DNA from: an uncultured Alphaproteobacteria bacterium
Lineage (GTDB): Bacteria > Pseudomonadota > Alphaproteobacteria > MPNO01 > UBA2964
Direction of reading: 5' to 3'
DNA: 64,000 nt
NCBI GenBank assembly: GCA_943787225.1
Contig: CALSLP010000005.1
Coordinates: forward strand, 1 to 64,000
The notes under the pieces: generated by a model
Told to the model about the DNA's origin: nothing
Seen by the model: the letters and a program-made list of their open reading frames with translations, nothing else
Database searches by the model: none
Program-made: the position numbers and the translations under genes
Shown here: in pieces, positions 36,724-45,536 of the stretch
Numbering within the stretch: the first letter of the stretch is position 1
How the letters are laid out: every line of letters begins with the position of its first letter

Positions 36724-37482
36724 TCAGAATGCGGTATAGGCGCCGTCGACAATCATATCCGCCCCCGAGGTGAAGCTGGCATCGTCGCTCGCCAGGAATA
36801 AAGCGGTTTGAGCGATTTCTTCTGGTTTCCCAAGGCGTTTCTGATGCAAGCGCGGGCCATGGCGCTCGATCACTGCCTCGATGGACGGGTTACGTGCCAG
36901 GAGACGCGGCGTCTCAATTGGCCCCGGCATGATTGAATTCGCGCGGATGTTGTCGACCGCGTAATCAACGGCGATCGATTTTGACAGCATGCGAACGCCA
37001 CCCTTGGCAGCGCAGTAAGCAGGGCGTTCCTTGGCCCCAACGACACCATAGATCGATGAGACATTGATGATCGAGCCACCGCCTGCCGCTTGCATTTGCG
37101 GGATGACGTGGCGGGCAACAATAAACATACCGGTCAGGTTTACATCGATAACCGATTTCCACATGTCGAGCGGCATGTCGGCGAGCCGGTGGCGCTTTTC
37201 TGAATAGGCTGCGGCGTTAAAACAGACATCCACTTTGCCAAACGCGGCGGCGGTTTTGTCGACGGCGGCTTTCACGGCATCATCGTCGGTGACGTCGCAG
37301 GTGATCGCGATGGCTTTACCGCCAGCCGCATTAATATCTGCTGCTGTTTGATTGACGTTTTCCTCGACGATGTCGACGCAGCAGACGGCGGCGCCCTCCG
37401 CCCCAAACAGCCTTGCGGTTGCGCCAGCGATGGCACCGCCTGATGCTGTGATAAAGGCAACTTTTCCCTCAAGTCGTCCCAT
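36724..37482 (-). CDS. SDR-family oxidoreductase (tandem copy 2)
   Basis: A 252-residue SDR with TASGGAIAGATARLFGAEGA, CDVTDDDAVKAAVDKTAAAF, FNAAAYSEKRHRLADM and catalytic RPAYCAAKGGVRML. The C-terminus SFTSGADMIVDGAYTAF is typical. It differs from copy 3 mainly in the substrate loop after NAAA, which suggests a different substrate or stereochemistry. All three copies share the same length and gene spacing, so they likely arose by unequal crossing-over. Confidence 0.9.
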   Translation of the reverse strand: MGRLEGKVAFITASGGAIAGATARLFGAEGAAVCCVDIVEENVNQTAADINAAGGKAIAITCDVTDDDAVKAAVDKTAAAFGKVDVCFNAAAYSEKRHRLADMPLDMWKSVIDVNLTGMFIVARHVIPQMQAAGGGSIINVSSIYGVVGAKERPAYCAAKGGVRMLSKSIAVDYAVDNIRANSIMPGPIETPRLLARNPSIEAVIERHGPRLHQKRLGKPEEIAQTALFLASDDASFTSGADMIVDGAYTAF

Positions 37483-37514
37483 TTTCTTCTCCCTAATCAG
37501 CTTGCTGTTTGAAT

Positions 37515-38277
37515 TTAGATTGCGGTGAAACCACCATCGACGAAGACGTCTGAACCTGTCATGAAGCTGGATTGATCACTCGCCAGAAAAGCGGCGGCAT
37601 TGGCGATATCCTCTGGTTGCCCCAACCGTCCGATGGGGTGTAGAGGCACCATCTTTTCCCGAACTTTCTCCATCGTTGGTGTTCGAGCCAAGAGTCGGTT
37701 CGTTTCAATAGCGCCCGGCAGAATGCTGTTGGCGCGAATATTGTCCGGTGCAAAATCCAGCGCGATAGAGCGGGTAAGCTGTCGGACCGCGCCTTTGGTT
37801 GCCATATAGGCAGGGCGTTGCGGCCAGGCGATATGGCCGAATGTTGATGAGATATTGATAAACTGCCCACCGCCTGCGGCCTGCATATGCGGGATGGCGT
37901 GTTTTGACACTAGGAACATACCGGTGAGATTGACATCTATGACTTCCTGCCATGTTTCGAGCGGCATATTGGCAACGGTATGAAGCGGTTCTGAAGCTGC
38001 GGCGGCATTTACCACGACTTCAAGTTTGCCAAATTCCTCGGCCGTTTCGATCGACGGTTGTCTTTACCGCAGCTTCATCGGCGACGTTGCAAACTCTTGG
38101 CAATTGCTCTGCCACCCGCCGCTTCGATATCTGCGACCGTCTTCGCGTAACGGTTTCTTCATTGACGTCGACGCAGCAAACGGCGGCGCCTTCAGTGGCA
38201 AACTTTCGGGCTATTGCACCAGCTATGCCACCACCAGCGGCTGTTACCAGCGCGGTCTTTCCATCGAGCATTCCCAT
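37515..38277 (-). pseudogene. SDR-family oxidoreductase (tandem copy 1, frameshifted)
   Basis: The upstream-most SDR of the tandem. The C-terminal two thirds are intact in one frame (37515-38015: VNAAAASEPLHTVANMPLET, QRPAYMATKGAVRQL, SFMTGSDVFVDGGFTAI). The N-terminal part (38020-38277) begins MGMLDGKTALVTAAGGGIAG but is hit by about three single-base shifts near 38045, 38095 and 38145; hopping frames recovers AKTVADIEAAGGRAIAK and IETAEEFGKLEVVVNAAAA. Shared gene order with copies 2 and 3 supports one operon. Damage is limited to about 120 bp, so a local sequence error is quite possible. Confidence 0.8.
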
Positions 38278-38317
38278 ATCATTCTCCCTGTTTGAGGTCT
38301 GTGCCTCTATTTTGTTG

Positions 38318-38686
38318 CTACCCTCTGAATTCTATATTTTCGCCATCGGGCCCGGCAAATACAGCGCGTCGCCAGCCGGTTTCACGTTCTTCGCGTGCCC
38401 CAGTGTCATGCGGTTCTGTGAGCACTGGGATGCCGGCATTTTTCAGTTTGGTGACATCGCCGTCAAAATCGTCCGACTCAAAGCAAAAATGAAAGCCGTT
38501 CATCTTCCCTGTGCCGCAATGTACCAGCTCAAGAATAGTGTTACCTGAGCGCAGATAGGCGATGCGCATTCCGTCCGCTACAACCTGTTCATTATAGAGT
38601 TCGCAGCCAAAATGGTCTTTGTAAAAGGCTACGGAGCGATCAATGTCGGTAACATCCAGCGCGACGTGATCTATTCGTTTGAACAT
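38318..38686 (-). CDS. Single-domain VOC/glyoxalase-family protein
   Basis: A 122-residue glyoxalase-fold protein: IDHVALDVTDIDRSVAFYKD (His ligand), ILELVHCGTGKMNGFHFCFE, and VFAGPDGENIEFRG with the last Glu. It resembles methylmalonyl-CoA epimerase and lactoylglutathione lyase relatives, which bind a divalent metal with His/Glu. It is first in the unit with the tandem SDRs, 40 bp before the broken copy. Epimerase or lyase activity on a CoA or diol substrate is likely but not provable. Confidence 0.87.
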   Translation of the reverse strand: MFKRIDHVALDVTDIDRSVAFYKDHFGCELYNEQVVADGMRIAYLRSGNTILELVHCGTGKMNGFHFCFESDDFDGDVTKLKNAGIPVLTEPHDTGAREERETGWRRAVFAGPDGENIEFRG

Positions 38687-38901
38687 CGGTGTCTCCTAAG
38701 ATTAAGCGGAATGAGGCGCCGTAGCATTTACTGCAGCTGGTTGAGAGTCAAACCGCCGATATTAGGAAGATTGTGTGACATTCGGAGAATCATACATGAC
38801 GCGCGCGGGCAGGAGGATTATAAGGGTTTTGTCGGAAACCGTTGGCATCGGCTGGCTTTGGGGAAAAGACGGCTCATTTGCCAAAATGGAGAAGGTTAAA
38901 A

Positions 38902-39696
38902 ATGAAAAAGGGAATTTTAATCGGGTTTGTTGTGATTTTGATCGCTGGCGGTGGTGTCATTTCCTATGGGATTTTGAATGCCGATAGTTTGATTAAAGAC
39001 GCCGTCGAAAAATATGGGTCTGAGGCCACTAAGACTAAAGTGACATTAGAGGGGGTTGAACTATCGATTAAAGAAGGCACAGCAAAGCTTAAGGGTTTCC
39101 GTATGGGTAACCCAGCAGGGTTCAAAACAGAGAAAGCCATGAGCTTTGGTGTTGTAAACGTAAAGATCGATACAGACTCAAGCACGAAAGATGTGATTGT
39201 TATCAAAGAGGTTGTTATCGATTCACCGGACATCAATTATGAAAAAATTAATGGCAAAGCGAATTTTGACGCAATTCAGCAGAATGTAGACGCATACGCG
39301 AAGTCGAAAGGGCTGGGCGGCGGCAAAAAAGAAGTCAAATCCGAGAAAGATGGCACAAAACTCATAATTGAGAATCTCTATGTTCGTAACGGCAAAGTGG
39401 CCGTTAAAACAGATGTCCTGTTGGGTAAAAAGTTGGGAGCAGCGCTACCCACGATCCATTTAAAAAATATTGGTAAGAAGGAAAAAGGCGCGACAGTCGG
39501 TGAGGTGACTCGCCAGATTGTTAGTGCCATCGTCGGCAATGCAGCCAATGTCGGTAAGGCCGTTGTTGATGGTGCAATGAAAGCACTAAAAGGGGTTACA
39601 GACGGCGCCAAGAAGATGCTCGAAGGTGGCGCTGACGGTGCTGGCAAAGTGCTGGAAGGCACCACCAAGTCGATAAAGGGCTTGTTTGGAAAGTAG
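38902..39696 (+). CDS. Membrane-anchored AsmA-like protein with Ala/Gly/Lys-rich repeat tail
   Basis: A 264-residue protein with one N-terminal membrane helix (GILIGFVVILIAGGGVISYG) and a periplasmic part of beta-rich AsmA/DUF748 character (TKVTLEGVELSIKEGTAKLK, KEVVIDSPDINYE, LIIENLYVRNGKVAV). The C-terminal 55 residues form an amphipathic repeat of about 11 residues (VGKAVVDGAMKALKGVTDGA, KKMLEGGADGAGKVLEGTTK). The start at 38902 follows GGAGAAGG; 20 residues upstream were rejected. AsmA-like proteins bridge inner and outer membranes for lipid transport. The repeat tail is unlike typical AsmA and may bind lipid surfaces. A hairpin terminator follows at 39711. Confidence 0.75.
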   Translation: MKKGILIGFVVILIAGGGVISYGILNADSLIKDAVEKYGSEATKTKVTLEGVELSIKEGTAKLKGFRMGNPAGFKTEKAMSFGVVNVKIDTDSSTKDVIVIKEVVIDSPDINYEKINGKANFDAIQQNVDAYAKSKGLGGGKKEVKSEKDGTKLIIENLYVRNGKVAVKTDVLLGKKLGAALPTIHLKNIGKKEKGATVGEVTRQIVSAIVGNAANVGKAVVDGAMKALKGVTDGAKKMLEGGADGAGKVLEGTTKSIKGLFGK

Positions 39697-39710
39697 AAGC
39701 TTGATGGAAT

Positions 39711-39743
39711 AAGGCGGTTGCTAACAGGTAACCGCCTTTAATT
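39711..39743 (+). terminator. Rho-independent-like terminator
   Basis: AAGGCGGTT and AACCGCCTT form a 9-bp stem around a 10-nt loop, followed by TTAATTAATAATA. It ends the AsmA-like gene and lies 39 bp before the class II aldolase start. The T-run is weak, so read-through is possible. Confidence 0.6.
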
Positions 39744-39781
39744 AATAATAATGGCCGGAAAGCCCGGTCGAGGAGGTCTTC

Positions 39782-40567
39782 ATGGCGCCAGACGGAATGC
39801 AAACGCTTAACATTCCTTCGCTTCGTGGCAAAGTCAGTGAAGAAGAATGGCAAGCACGCGTCGACCTAGCCTGCGCCTATCGTTTAGTCGCGCATTATGG
39901 CTGGACCCACGTAACCGCCAATCACATCTCGCTACGGGTTCCCGGGGACGAAGAACATTTCCTGTTAAATCCATATGGCTTGTTGTTTGACGAAGTGACT
40001 GCTTCGAGCCTTGTTAAGATCGATCTCGATGGAAACAAAATCATGGAGAGTGATTTTGGGATCAATCAGGCAGGGTACGTCATTCACAGTGCGATCCATG
40101 GCGCCCGCAAAGACATTACTTGCGCCATCCATACGCATACCGAAGCTGGTATGGCTGTATCGTCGCAGAAGAATGGTCTGCTGCCGCTCAATATGAGTGC
40201 GATCCGTTTTTATGAAAGGATCGCCTACCATGATTATGAAGGCGTGACAGTGGATGTCGAGGAACGCGATAACATCGTCAAACATCTCGGCAATCACTAT
40301 GCCATGATCTTGCGTAATCATGGATTGCTGACGCTCGGTCGAAATCTCGGTGAAGCCTTCTATCTGATGTATAATCTCGAAAAGGCCTGCCGGGCTCAAT
40401 TGGCGGCGATGGCGGGCGGTGCCGAGCTCGAAATCCCGCCGGAACATGTTTTGCAAAAATCAGCCGAGCAAAGCTGGCGTCCAAATAACAACTCTCCGGA
40501 AGAACACCCGGCCTGGCCCGCCATGAAGCGTAAGATGGATAGAATTGATCCGTCTTATCGGGATTAA
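39782..40567 (+). CDS. Class II aldolase/adducin-family protein
   Basis: A 261-residue protein of the class II aldolase/adducin family: HYGWTHVTANHISLRVPGDE (N-terminal substrate loop), IHTHTEAGMAVSS (zinc His pair), RNHGLLTLGRN with the third His. Zinc-dependent members include fuculose-phosphate aldolase, ribulose-phosphate epimerase and decarboxylating enzymes. A perfect AGGAGGT lies 4 nt before the ATG, so it should be strongly translated. A second, shorter family member sits at 56.1 kb. It is convergent with the phytanoyl-CoA-type dioxygenase. Substrate unknown. Confidence 0.88.
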   Translation: MAPDGMQTLNIPSLRGKVSEEEWQARVDLACAYRLVAHYGWTHVTANHISLRVPGDEEHFLLNPYGLLFDEVTASSLVKIDLDGNKIMESDFGINQAGYVIHSAIHGARKDITCAIHTHTEAGMAVSSQKNGLLPLNMSAIRFYERIAYHDYEGVTVDVEERDNIVKHLGNHYAMILRNHGLLTLGRNLGEAFYLMYNLEKACRAQLAAMAGGAELEIPPEHVLQKSAEQSWRPNNNSPEEHPAWPAMKRKMDRIDPSYRD

Positions 40568-40589
40568 GACTGTCTGACTGGCCGGCGTT

Positions 40590-41417
40590 TTAACTCCTGC
40601 CGCCAGCCTGAATTTTTTGGGCTGTAATCGACATGAATTTCTCGCGAGTCTCTGTCATTGCGTCAATGCAGTCTTGGTCGAGATCATGTTTGGGTAACGG
40701 GTCTGCTCCCCAATAACCGTAATTGTCTTCGCCGCGGAGAAGCATCGCCGTTGCGCCTTCAAACCGCGTTTCCTTTACGTGTGGAGCGACATAGTGGATC
40801 GAGAAACCGATCCGTGGATGGTTCGCTTCATTGGGCCCCGAGCTATGAACAACACTCTCATGGTGAAAGACAGCCTGCCCTGCATTCAGCTCGGCATAGA
40901 CAGCTTTCTCTTCCGGCACATCGATAACGTGTTGTCCGAGGCCGGCAAGATTGTTGGGATCTGGTATGATCTCATGTATCGACTTTTTCTTATGAGAGCC
41001 GGGAATGTAGCGGAGACAGCCCGATTCAATCGTAGAATCATTGAATCCAAGCCAGGCTGTAACTGTTTCCGCGGGCTCGAAACCATAGACGAAACTATCG
41101 GTGTGCCAGGAAATAAAGCGTGGATCGTTGGCTTTCTTTGTGAAAAACGATGCCCCCCAACACAGGATGTTAGGACCGATTAGATCCTCCAGCGCGTCCA
41201 GCAGCTTTTCATTGCTGACGACATCACATAGCCATGGAAAAGGCAGTTGTGCTTTAATGCGGAAGCGATTCTGCGGTTCTTCGCCTAGTTCTTCTTCCAG
41301 CGCATTGAACTTTTGCCAAAGTCCCGCGGCTTCTTGAGGCGTGTAGACGTCATGAGGAAACAGAAACCCGTCATCCTTGAACTGCTGCACCTGCTGGTCG
41401 GTTAACGCTTTGGGCAT
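40590..41417 (-). CDS. Phytanoyl-CoA dioxygenase (PhyH)-family protein
   Basis: A 275-residue Fe(II)/2-oxoglutarate oxygenase. The iron facial triad is seen as SWHTDSFVYG (His-x-Asp) and the distal His in FHHESVVHSSGPNEAN, followed by RIGFSIHYVAPH with the 2-oxoglutarate Arg. Relatives hydroxylate branched fatty acyl-CoAs, ectoine or secondary metabolites. The 'GSHKKKSIHE' and 'WGASFF' segments match bacterial PhyH proteins. It is a single gene next to an acyl-CoA dehydrogenase on the same strand 45 bp upstream, suggesting a role in branched acyl catabolism. Confidence 0.88.
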   Translation of the reverse strand: MPKALTDQQVQQFKDDGFLFPHDVYTPQEAAGLWQKFNALEEELGEEPQNRFRIKAQLPFPWLCDVVSNEKLLDALEDLIGPNILCWGASFFTKKANDPRFISWHTDSFVYGFEPAETVTAWLGFNDSTIESGCLRYIPGSHKKKSIHEIIPDPNNLAGLGQHVIDVPEEKAVYAELNAGQAVFHHESVVHSSGPNEANHPRIGFSIHYVAPHVKETRFEGATAMLLRGEDNYGYWGADPLPKHDLDQDCIDAMTETREKFMSITAQKIQAGGRS

Positions 41418-41462
41418 TGTCGTCTCTCTCGCTGTTGCCGTTTGTAAGGTCTGAAAGCGTTG

Positions 41463-42620
41463 TCAGTATTCTCGCAAAACATTACGCGCGATGACCATCT
41501 TCATGATTTCTGTCGGGCCTTCGGTAATCCGGAAACTACGGGCTTGCCGCCAGATTTGTTCAATCGGTAGGTCTGTGGTGAGACCGATTCCTCCATGTAC
41601 TTGAAGGCATCGGTCTGCTGCCCGGAAGCCAAGTTCGTCAGCATACATTTTTTGGATAAAGCCGTCAGTTCGGTCGATGGTGCCCTCTGCCGCTCTGGTG
41701 GCAACGTTATAGACCATGAGCCGCGCCGCCTGCAGCTCGACATAGGTGTCGGTTATCATCCATTGAATGGATTGCCGGTTTGCCAAAGGCTCGCCGAACG
41801 TTTCACGTTGCTTGGCGTAGTCGCACATCATGTCGAGGCAACGTTGCGCGGTGCCAACGCCGCGTGATCCGTGTTTCAATCGGCCATTCGCGAGGAATCG
41901 TTGTCCAAGCGCGAAACCCTGGCCTTCTTCGCCAATTCGCTTTTCGACCGGGACACGAACATTGTCGAAATGAATCTCGCAGGGCCAGTCACCCATCATC
42001 GTTTCGAATTTCGTGGTGATGTTAATGCCGGGCGAATCCATATCCACGAGGAACATCGAGATACCGCCACGAGAGCCCTTTTCGCGGTCGGTTGCGGCTA
42101 AGAGTTGACAGAAATCGGCATCTTCGGCACCGGTGATAAACCGTTTCGTGCCATTGATGACATATTCGTCGCCTTCGAGAACGGCCGTCGTCCGCATACC
42201 GCCGGGGTCGCCGCCGGCATCAGGCTCTGTTTGTGCAAAGCAGGCTTCTTTTTCGCCGTTGAGCACTGGGTAGAGATAGAGTTCCTTCATCTCATCGCTG
42301 AGCTCATATAACGGTGCCCGAACTTGTGGCCCCATGATGCCGCCTAGTCCGCGGGTGGGGACGGCGATCGTTCTGCCCAGTTGTTCCCAAACAATGCATA
42401 GCGACACGAGGTCGGCGCCGACCCCGCCATATTCTTCCGGCACTTCCATCTTCCAGAGGCCGAGTTCTTTTGACCGGGCGTGATATTTTTCCTGCCATTC
42501 AGGCTTAAGCTGACCGTCTTCGCCACAGGTTTCCATTTCAACGGGGATCATCTCCTCGTCGACAAAGCGTTTCATCGTGTCGCGGAAAAGTTGGTGTTCT
42601 TCGGAAAGAGGATATTCCAT
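41463..42620 (-). CDS. Acyl-CoA dehydrogenase
   Basis: A 385-residue acyl-CoA dehydrogenase: EEYGGVGADLVSLCIVWEQL, FAQTEPDAGGDPGGMRTTAV in the FAD/substrate region, GTKRFITGAEDADFCQLLAA, REKGSRGGISMFLVDMD, and ITEGPTEIMKMVIARNVL with the catalytic Glu in the usual place. It is a close paralogue of the enzyme at 43.8 kb (same length, shared QTEPxAGGDPGGMRT). It diverges from the AcuI-like reductase across a 158-bp gap that must hold both promoters. Likely substrate: a medium or branched acyl-CoA. Confidence 0.92.
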   Translation of the reverse strand: MEYPLSEEHQLFRDTMKRFVDEEMIPVEMETCGEDGQLKPEWQEKYHARSKELGLWKMEVPEEYGGVGADLVSLCIVWEQLGRTIAVPTRGLGGIMGPQVRAPLYELSDEMKELYLYPVLNGEKEACFAQTEPDAGGDPGGMRTTAVLEGDEYVINGTKRFITGAEDADFCQLLAATDREKGSRGGISMFLVDMDSPGINITTKFETMMGDWPCEIHFDNVRVPVEKRIGEEGQGFALGQRFLANGRLKHGSRGVGTAQRCLDMMCDYAKQRETFGEPLANRQSIQWMITDTYVELQAARLMVYNVATRAAEGTIDRTDGFIQKMYADELGFRAADRCLQVHGGIGLTTDLPIEQIWRQARSFRITEGPTEIMKMVIARNVLREY

Positions 42621-42778
42621 CCTTTTGTCTCCCTGGCCGTATGTTTTCTTGTGACCTAATGATCGGAGTGGGACTGACCATTGTCAATGCGAGGTGCGCA
42701 GATTGACCCTCTGGCGAGACAGGTCTAGAAAAGATGAAAACCCCTTTTAGGGGAAAAACAAATACAGGGAGATGCAGG

Positions 42779-43774
42779 ATGGCCGATGGATTTCGTGCCT
42801 TGGTTCTCGACGAGGCAGAAAAAGGTGTTTCGGCGTCAATCCAGCAGCTGAGTGATGATCGGCTTCCGGAAGGTGACGTAACTGTCGCTATCTCCCATTC
42901 GACCCTGAATTATAAGGACGGCATGGTTCTCAAGGGAATTGGCCGGCTGGTGCGAAAATATCCCCATGTTCCGGGTATCGATTTTGCCGGGACTGTCGAA
43001 ACTTCGGAGTCAGCTAGTTATAAAGATGGTGATAAGGTCATCTTGACGGGGTGGCGTGTCGGTGAAGCGCATTGGGGCGGTTATGCTCAAAAGGCACGGG
43101 TGAACTCTGATTGGCTGGTGCCTTTACCCGAGGGGATGTCCGAAAAACGATCAATGGCTATTGGAACCGCCGGATTTACGGCCATGCTGGCTGTCATGGA
43201 GCTAGAGGCTCATGGTGTCACAGCTGACAGCGGGCCGGTATTAGTGACAGGCGGCAATGGCGGCGTTGGCGGTGTGGCCATTGGTATTCTGGCTGGGTGT
43301 GGCTATGAGGTTCACGCGTCGACCGGGCGTCCGCAATTAGCTGATCATTTGAAGTCAATTGGGGCGACCGAAATTATTCCTCGTGAAGAACTAGATGTTG
43401 TTCCTGAGAGGCCCCTCGCGTCAGAGCGCTGGGCAGGTGTGGTTGATGCAGTTGGTGGCAATACACTGGCGTCGATTTTGCCGCAGATGAAATATCGCGG
43501 CGCTATAGCGGCTTGCGGCCTCGCAGGGGGCGTAGAACTAAATTCAACGGTTATTCCGTTCCTGTTACGGGGTGTAAAGCTCCTCGGAATCGATTCGGTA
43601 ACGTGTCCGTTTGAGCAAAGGAAAGCGGCGTGGGACAGACTTGCGATAGATCTGTCTGTGGACTCACTTGATGCGATTACGCAAGTCGTTGCTTTGGATG
43701 ATTTGCCTGATCTCGCGGGAAAAATATTGAAAGGTGAAACGCAAGGCCGCGTTGTTGTCGATGTAAACGCGTAG
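42779..43774 (+). CDS. acuI: Acrylyl-CoA reductase-like MDR oxidoreductase
   Basis: A 331-residue zinc-free medium-chain reductase of the YhdH/AcuI branch: SHSTLNYKDGMVLKGIGRLV, YPHVPGIDFAGTVE, GWRVGEAHWGGYAQKARV, the NADPH loop TGGNGGVGGVAIGIL, and PQMKYRGAIAACGLAGGVEL. AcuI reduces acryloyl-CoA to propionyl-CoA with NADPH in DMSP and 3-hydroxypropionate use. The start at 42779 follows CAGGGAG; an upstream ATG would add 15 residues. It is placed between two acyl-CoA dehydrogenases and starts an operon with the next three genes. Gene name rests on family resemblance only. Confidence 0.85.
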   Translation: MADGFRALVLDEAEKGVSASIQQLSDDRLPEGDVTVAISHSTLNYKDGMVLKGIGRLVRKYPHVPGIDFAGTVETSESASYKDGDKVILTGWRVGEAHWGGYAQKARVNSDWLVPLPEGMSEKRSMAIGTAGFTAMLAVMELEAHGVTADSGPVLVTGGNGGVGGVAIGILAGCGYEVHASTGRPQLADHLKSIGATEIIPREELDVVPERPLASERWAGVVDAVGGNTLASILPQMKYRGAIAACGLAGGVELNSTVIPFLLRGVKLLGIDSVTCPFEQRKAAWDRLAIDLSVDSLDAITQVVALDDLPDLAGKILKGETQGRVVVDVNA

Positions 43775-43819
43775 CGCTGAATAAGAATAACGAACTAAGA
43801 ATATCAAAGGGGAACAGGG

Positions 43820-44977
43820 ATGGATTTTGATCTTCCGGAAGAATTGCAAATGCTGAAGGACAATCTTCGGCGCTTTGTAGATACCGAGTTAATTCCAATT
43901 GAACGGGAAACCAATGATGGTACCGAATTTTTGCCAGGTGTTCAGGAAACCTTGGAAGAAAAGGCGAGGGATCTCGGGCTTTGGTTGTTTGATGTGCCCG
44001 AAGAGTTCGGTGGTCTCGGTCTTGGCCATCTGTCAAAAGCCGTCATGTGGGAAGAGATGGCTCGGACCATCGCTATTCCTGCTCGGAATGCATCGATTTT
44101 TGGTCCCCGTGTCAGCCCTATCCTCTATTCGCTCAACGACGAACAAAAAGAGCGTTTTCTATATCCGGTCGTCAAAGGCGAAAAGACCAGCTGCTTTTGT
44201 CAGACCGAACCCGAAGCGGGCGGTGACCCTGGCGGTATGCGGACGTCAGCTGTCCGTGATGGGGATGATTACATTATCAACGGTCACAAACGTTTCATTA
44301 CTGGCGCGAGTCACGCTGATTTCGCACAGGTGGTAACGGCTACTGATCGTGAAAAGGGTTCGCGCGGTGGGCTAACGGTATTCCTCGTCGATATGGATAC
44401 GCCCGGCATTACGAAGTTGCGGCAGCAAGATATGATGATCGCCGACAGGCCGTGGGAGATTGTCTTTGAGGATGTTCGGGTGCCGGCTTCTCAACGCGTT
44501 GGCGAAGAGGGCGATGGCATGCGTGCCGCCCAAAGCTGGCTAACCGAAGGTCGATTGCGGCATGGGGCGCGAGGCGTCGGCGTGATCACGCGGTGTCTGG
44601 AGCTTGCTGCAACATATGCCAATCAGCGATCGACGTTTGGGGCAAAATTGTCCTCGCGGCAAACCGTCCAAAATATGCTGGTTGATATGTTTCAGAACCG
44701 GCATCAACTTCAATTGATGGTCTATAACGCGGCGTGGCGCGCTGATCAGGGCGAAGATGTCCGCAAAGAATCCTATATGTGTAAGTATTTCGGCGATGAA
44801 ATGTCGTTCCAGGCGGCGGATCGCTGTATGCAAATTCACGGCGGAATGGGGCTCACCAAGGATCTGCCTATTGAGCAGTTCTTCCGGGATCAGCGCAGTA
44901 TGGTCATTACTGAAGGCCCGACTGAAATTCTCAAAATGGCGCTTGCACGCCAGATTTTGCGCGATTACGGCGAGTAA
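43820..44977 (+). CDS. Acyl-CoA dehydrogenase
   Basis: A 385-residue acyl-CoA dehydrogenase with CQTEPEAGGDPGGMRTSAVR, INGHKRFITGASHADFAQVV, REKGSRGGLTVFLVDMDTPG and VITEGPTEILKMALARQI (catalytic Glu present). Closest relative in the window is the divergent gene at 41.5 kb; the two may be subunits or act on different chain lengths. AGGGG precedes the ATG by 8 nt. The thioesterase begins 9 bp after the stop. Confidence 0.92.
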   Translation: MDFDLPEELQMLKDNLRRFVDTELIPIERETNDGTEFLPGVQETLEEKARDLGLWLFDVPEEFGGLGLGHLSKAVMWEEMARTIAIPARNASIFGPRVSPILYSLNDEQKERFLYPVVKGEKTSCFCQTEPEAGGDPGGMRTSAVRDGDDYIINGHKRFITGASHADFAQVVTATDREKGSRGGLTVFLVDMDTPGITKLRQQDMMIADRPWEIVFEDVRVPASQRVGEEGDGMRAAQSWLTEGRLRHGARGVGVITRCLELAATYANQRSTFGAKLSSRQTVQNMLVDMFQNRHQLQLMVYNAAWRADQGEDVRKESYMCKYFGDEMSFQAADRCMQIHGGMGLTKDLPIEQFFRDQRSMVITEGPTEILKMALARQILRDYGE

Positions 44978-44986
44978 GTGGGTCCC

Positions 44987-45496
44987 ATGGCTAGTGAAAC
45001 AGAAAGGCCTGAACTTCCGCCCGCGCGACCGACGCTGAAAGAGTTTGCAGCCTTTGCCGATAATATTGGGATTCGTCTCGTTGAGTGGGAAATCGACCGC
45101 TGCGTGATTGAATTCGATGTTGAAGAGCACACTCTAAATGGTACGGGTGTTTTGCATGGCGGGTGCATGTCGACCGTTATTGATACGGCGCTGGCGCATG
45201 CTGCGATCTATTGCACCGTGCCGGAGAACTATCGGTCAGGGGCAACTGTGACATTGACGGTTAACTTCATCTTGCCGGTAAAGCATGGCAGCCGCGTCAC
45301 TATTGAGTCGAAAAAGACCGGTGGTGGGCGGACAATGTTTATGTCGGTGGCTGAGGCAAGAGACGAAACTGGCCGCATCGTTGCGACGGGGCAGGGCATC
45401 GGTCGCTATCGCGATGGATGCCATACGCCAGAAGGATTGCCCAGGCCGGACGGCGTGGCAGATGGCAAATCACCCGGTCGGTTTGCCAAAGGATAA
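44987..45496 (+). CDS. PaaI-type hot-dog thioesterase
   Basis: A 169-residue hot-dog thioesterase with the PaaI signature: NGTGVLHGGCMSTVIDTALA (catalytic Asn/Asp region after the helix), TLTVNFILPVKHGSRVTIES and AEARDETGRIVATGQGIGRY. PaaI-type enzymes hydrolyse hydroxyphenylacetyl-CoA or similar CoA esters. A GTG at 44978 is an alternative start that adds three residues. It sits between an acyl-CoA dehydrogenase and an acyl-CoA ligase in the same direction, so it may recycle stalled CoA intermediates. Confidence 0.88.
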   Translation: MASETERPELPPARPTLKEFAAFADNIGIRLVEWEIDRCVIEFDVEEHTLNGTGVLHGGCMSTVIDTALAHAAIYCTVPENYRSGATVTLTVNFILPVKHGSRVTIESKKTGGGRTMFMSVAEARDETGRIVATGQGIGRYRDGCHTPEGLPRPDGVADGKSPGRFAKG

Positions 45497-45536
45497 CTTA
45501 CCCGCGCTCGGCGGATAACTTTAGCGAGATAACACA

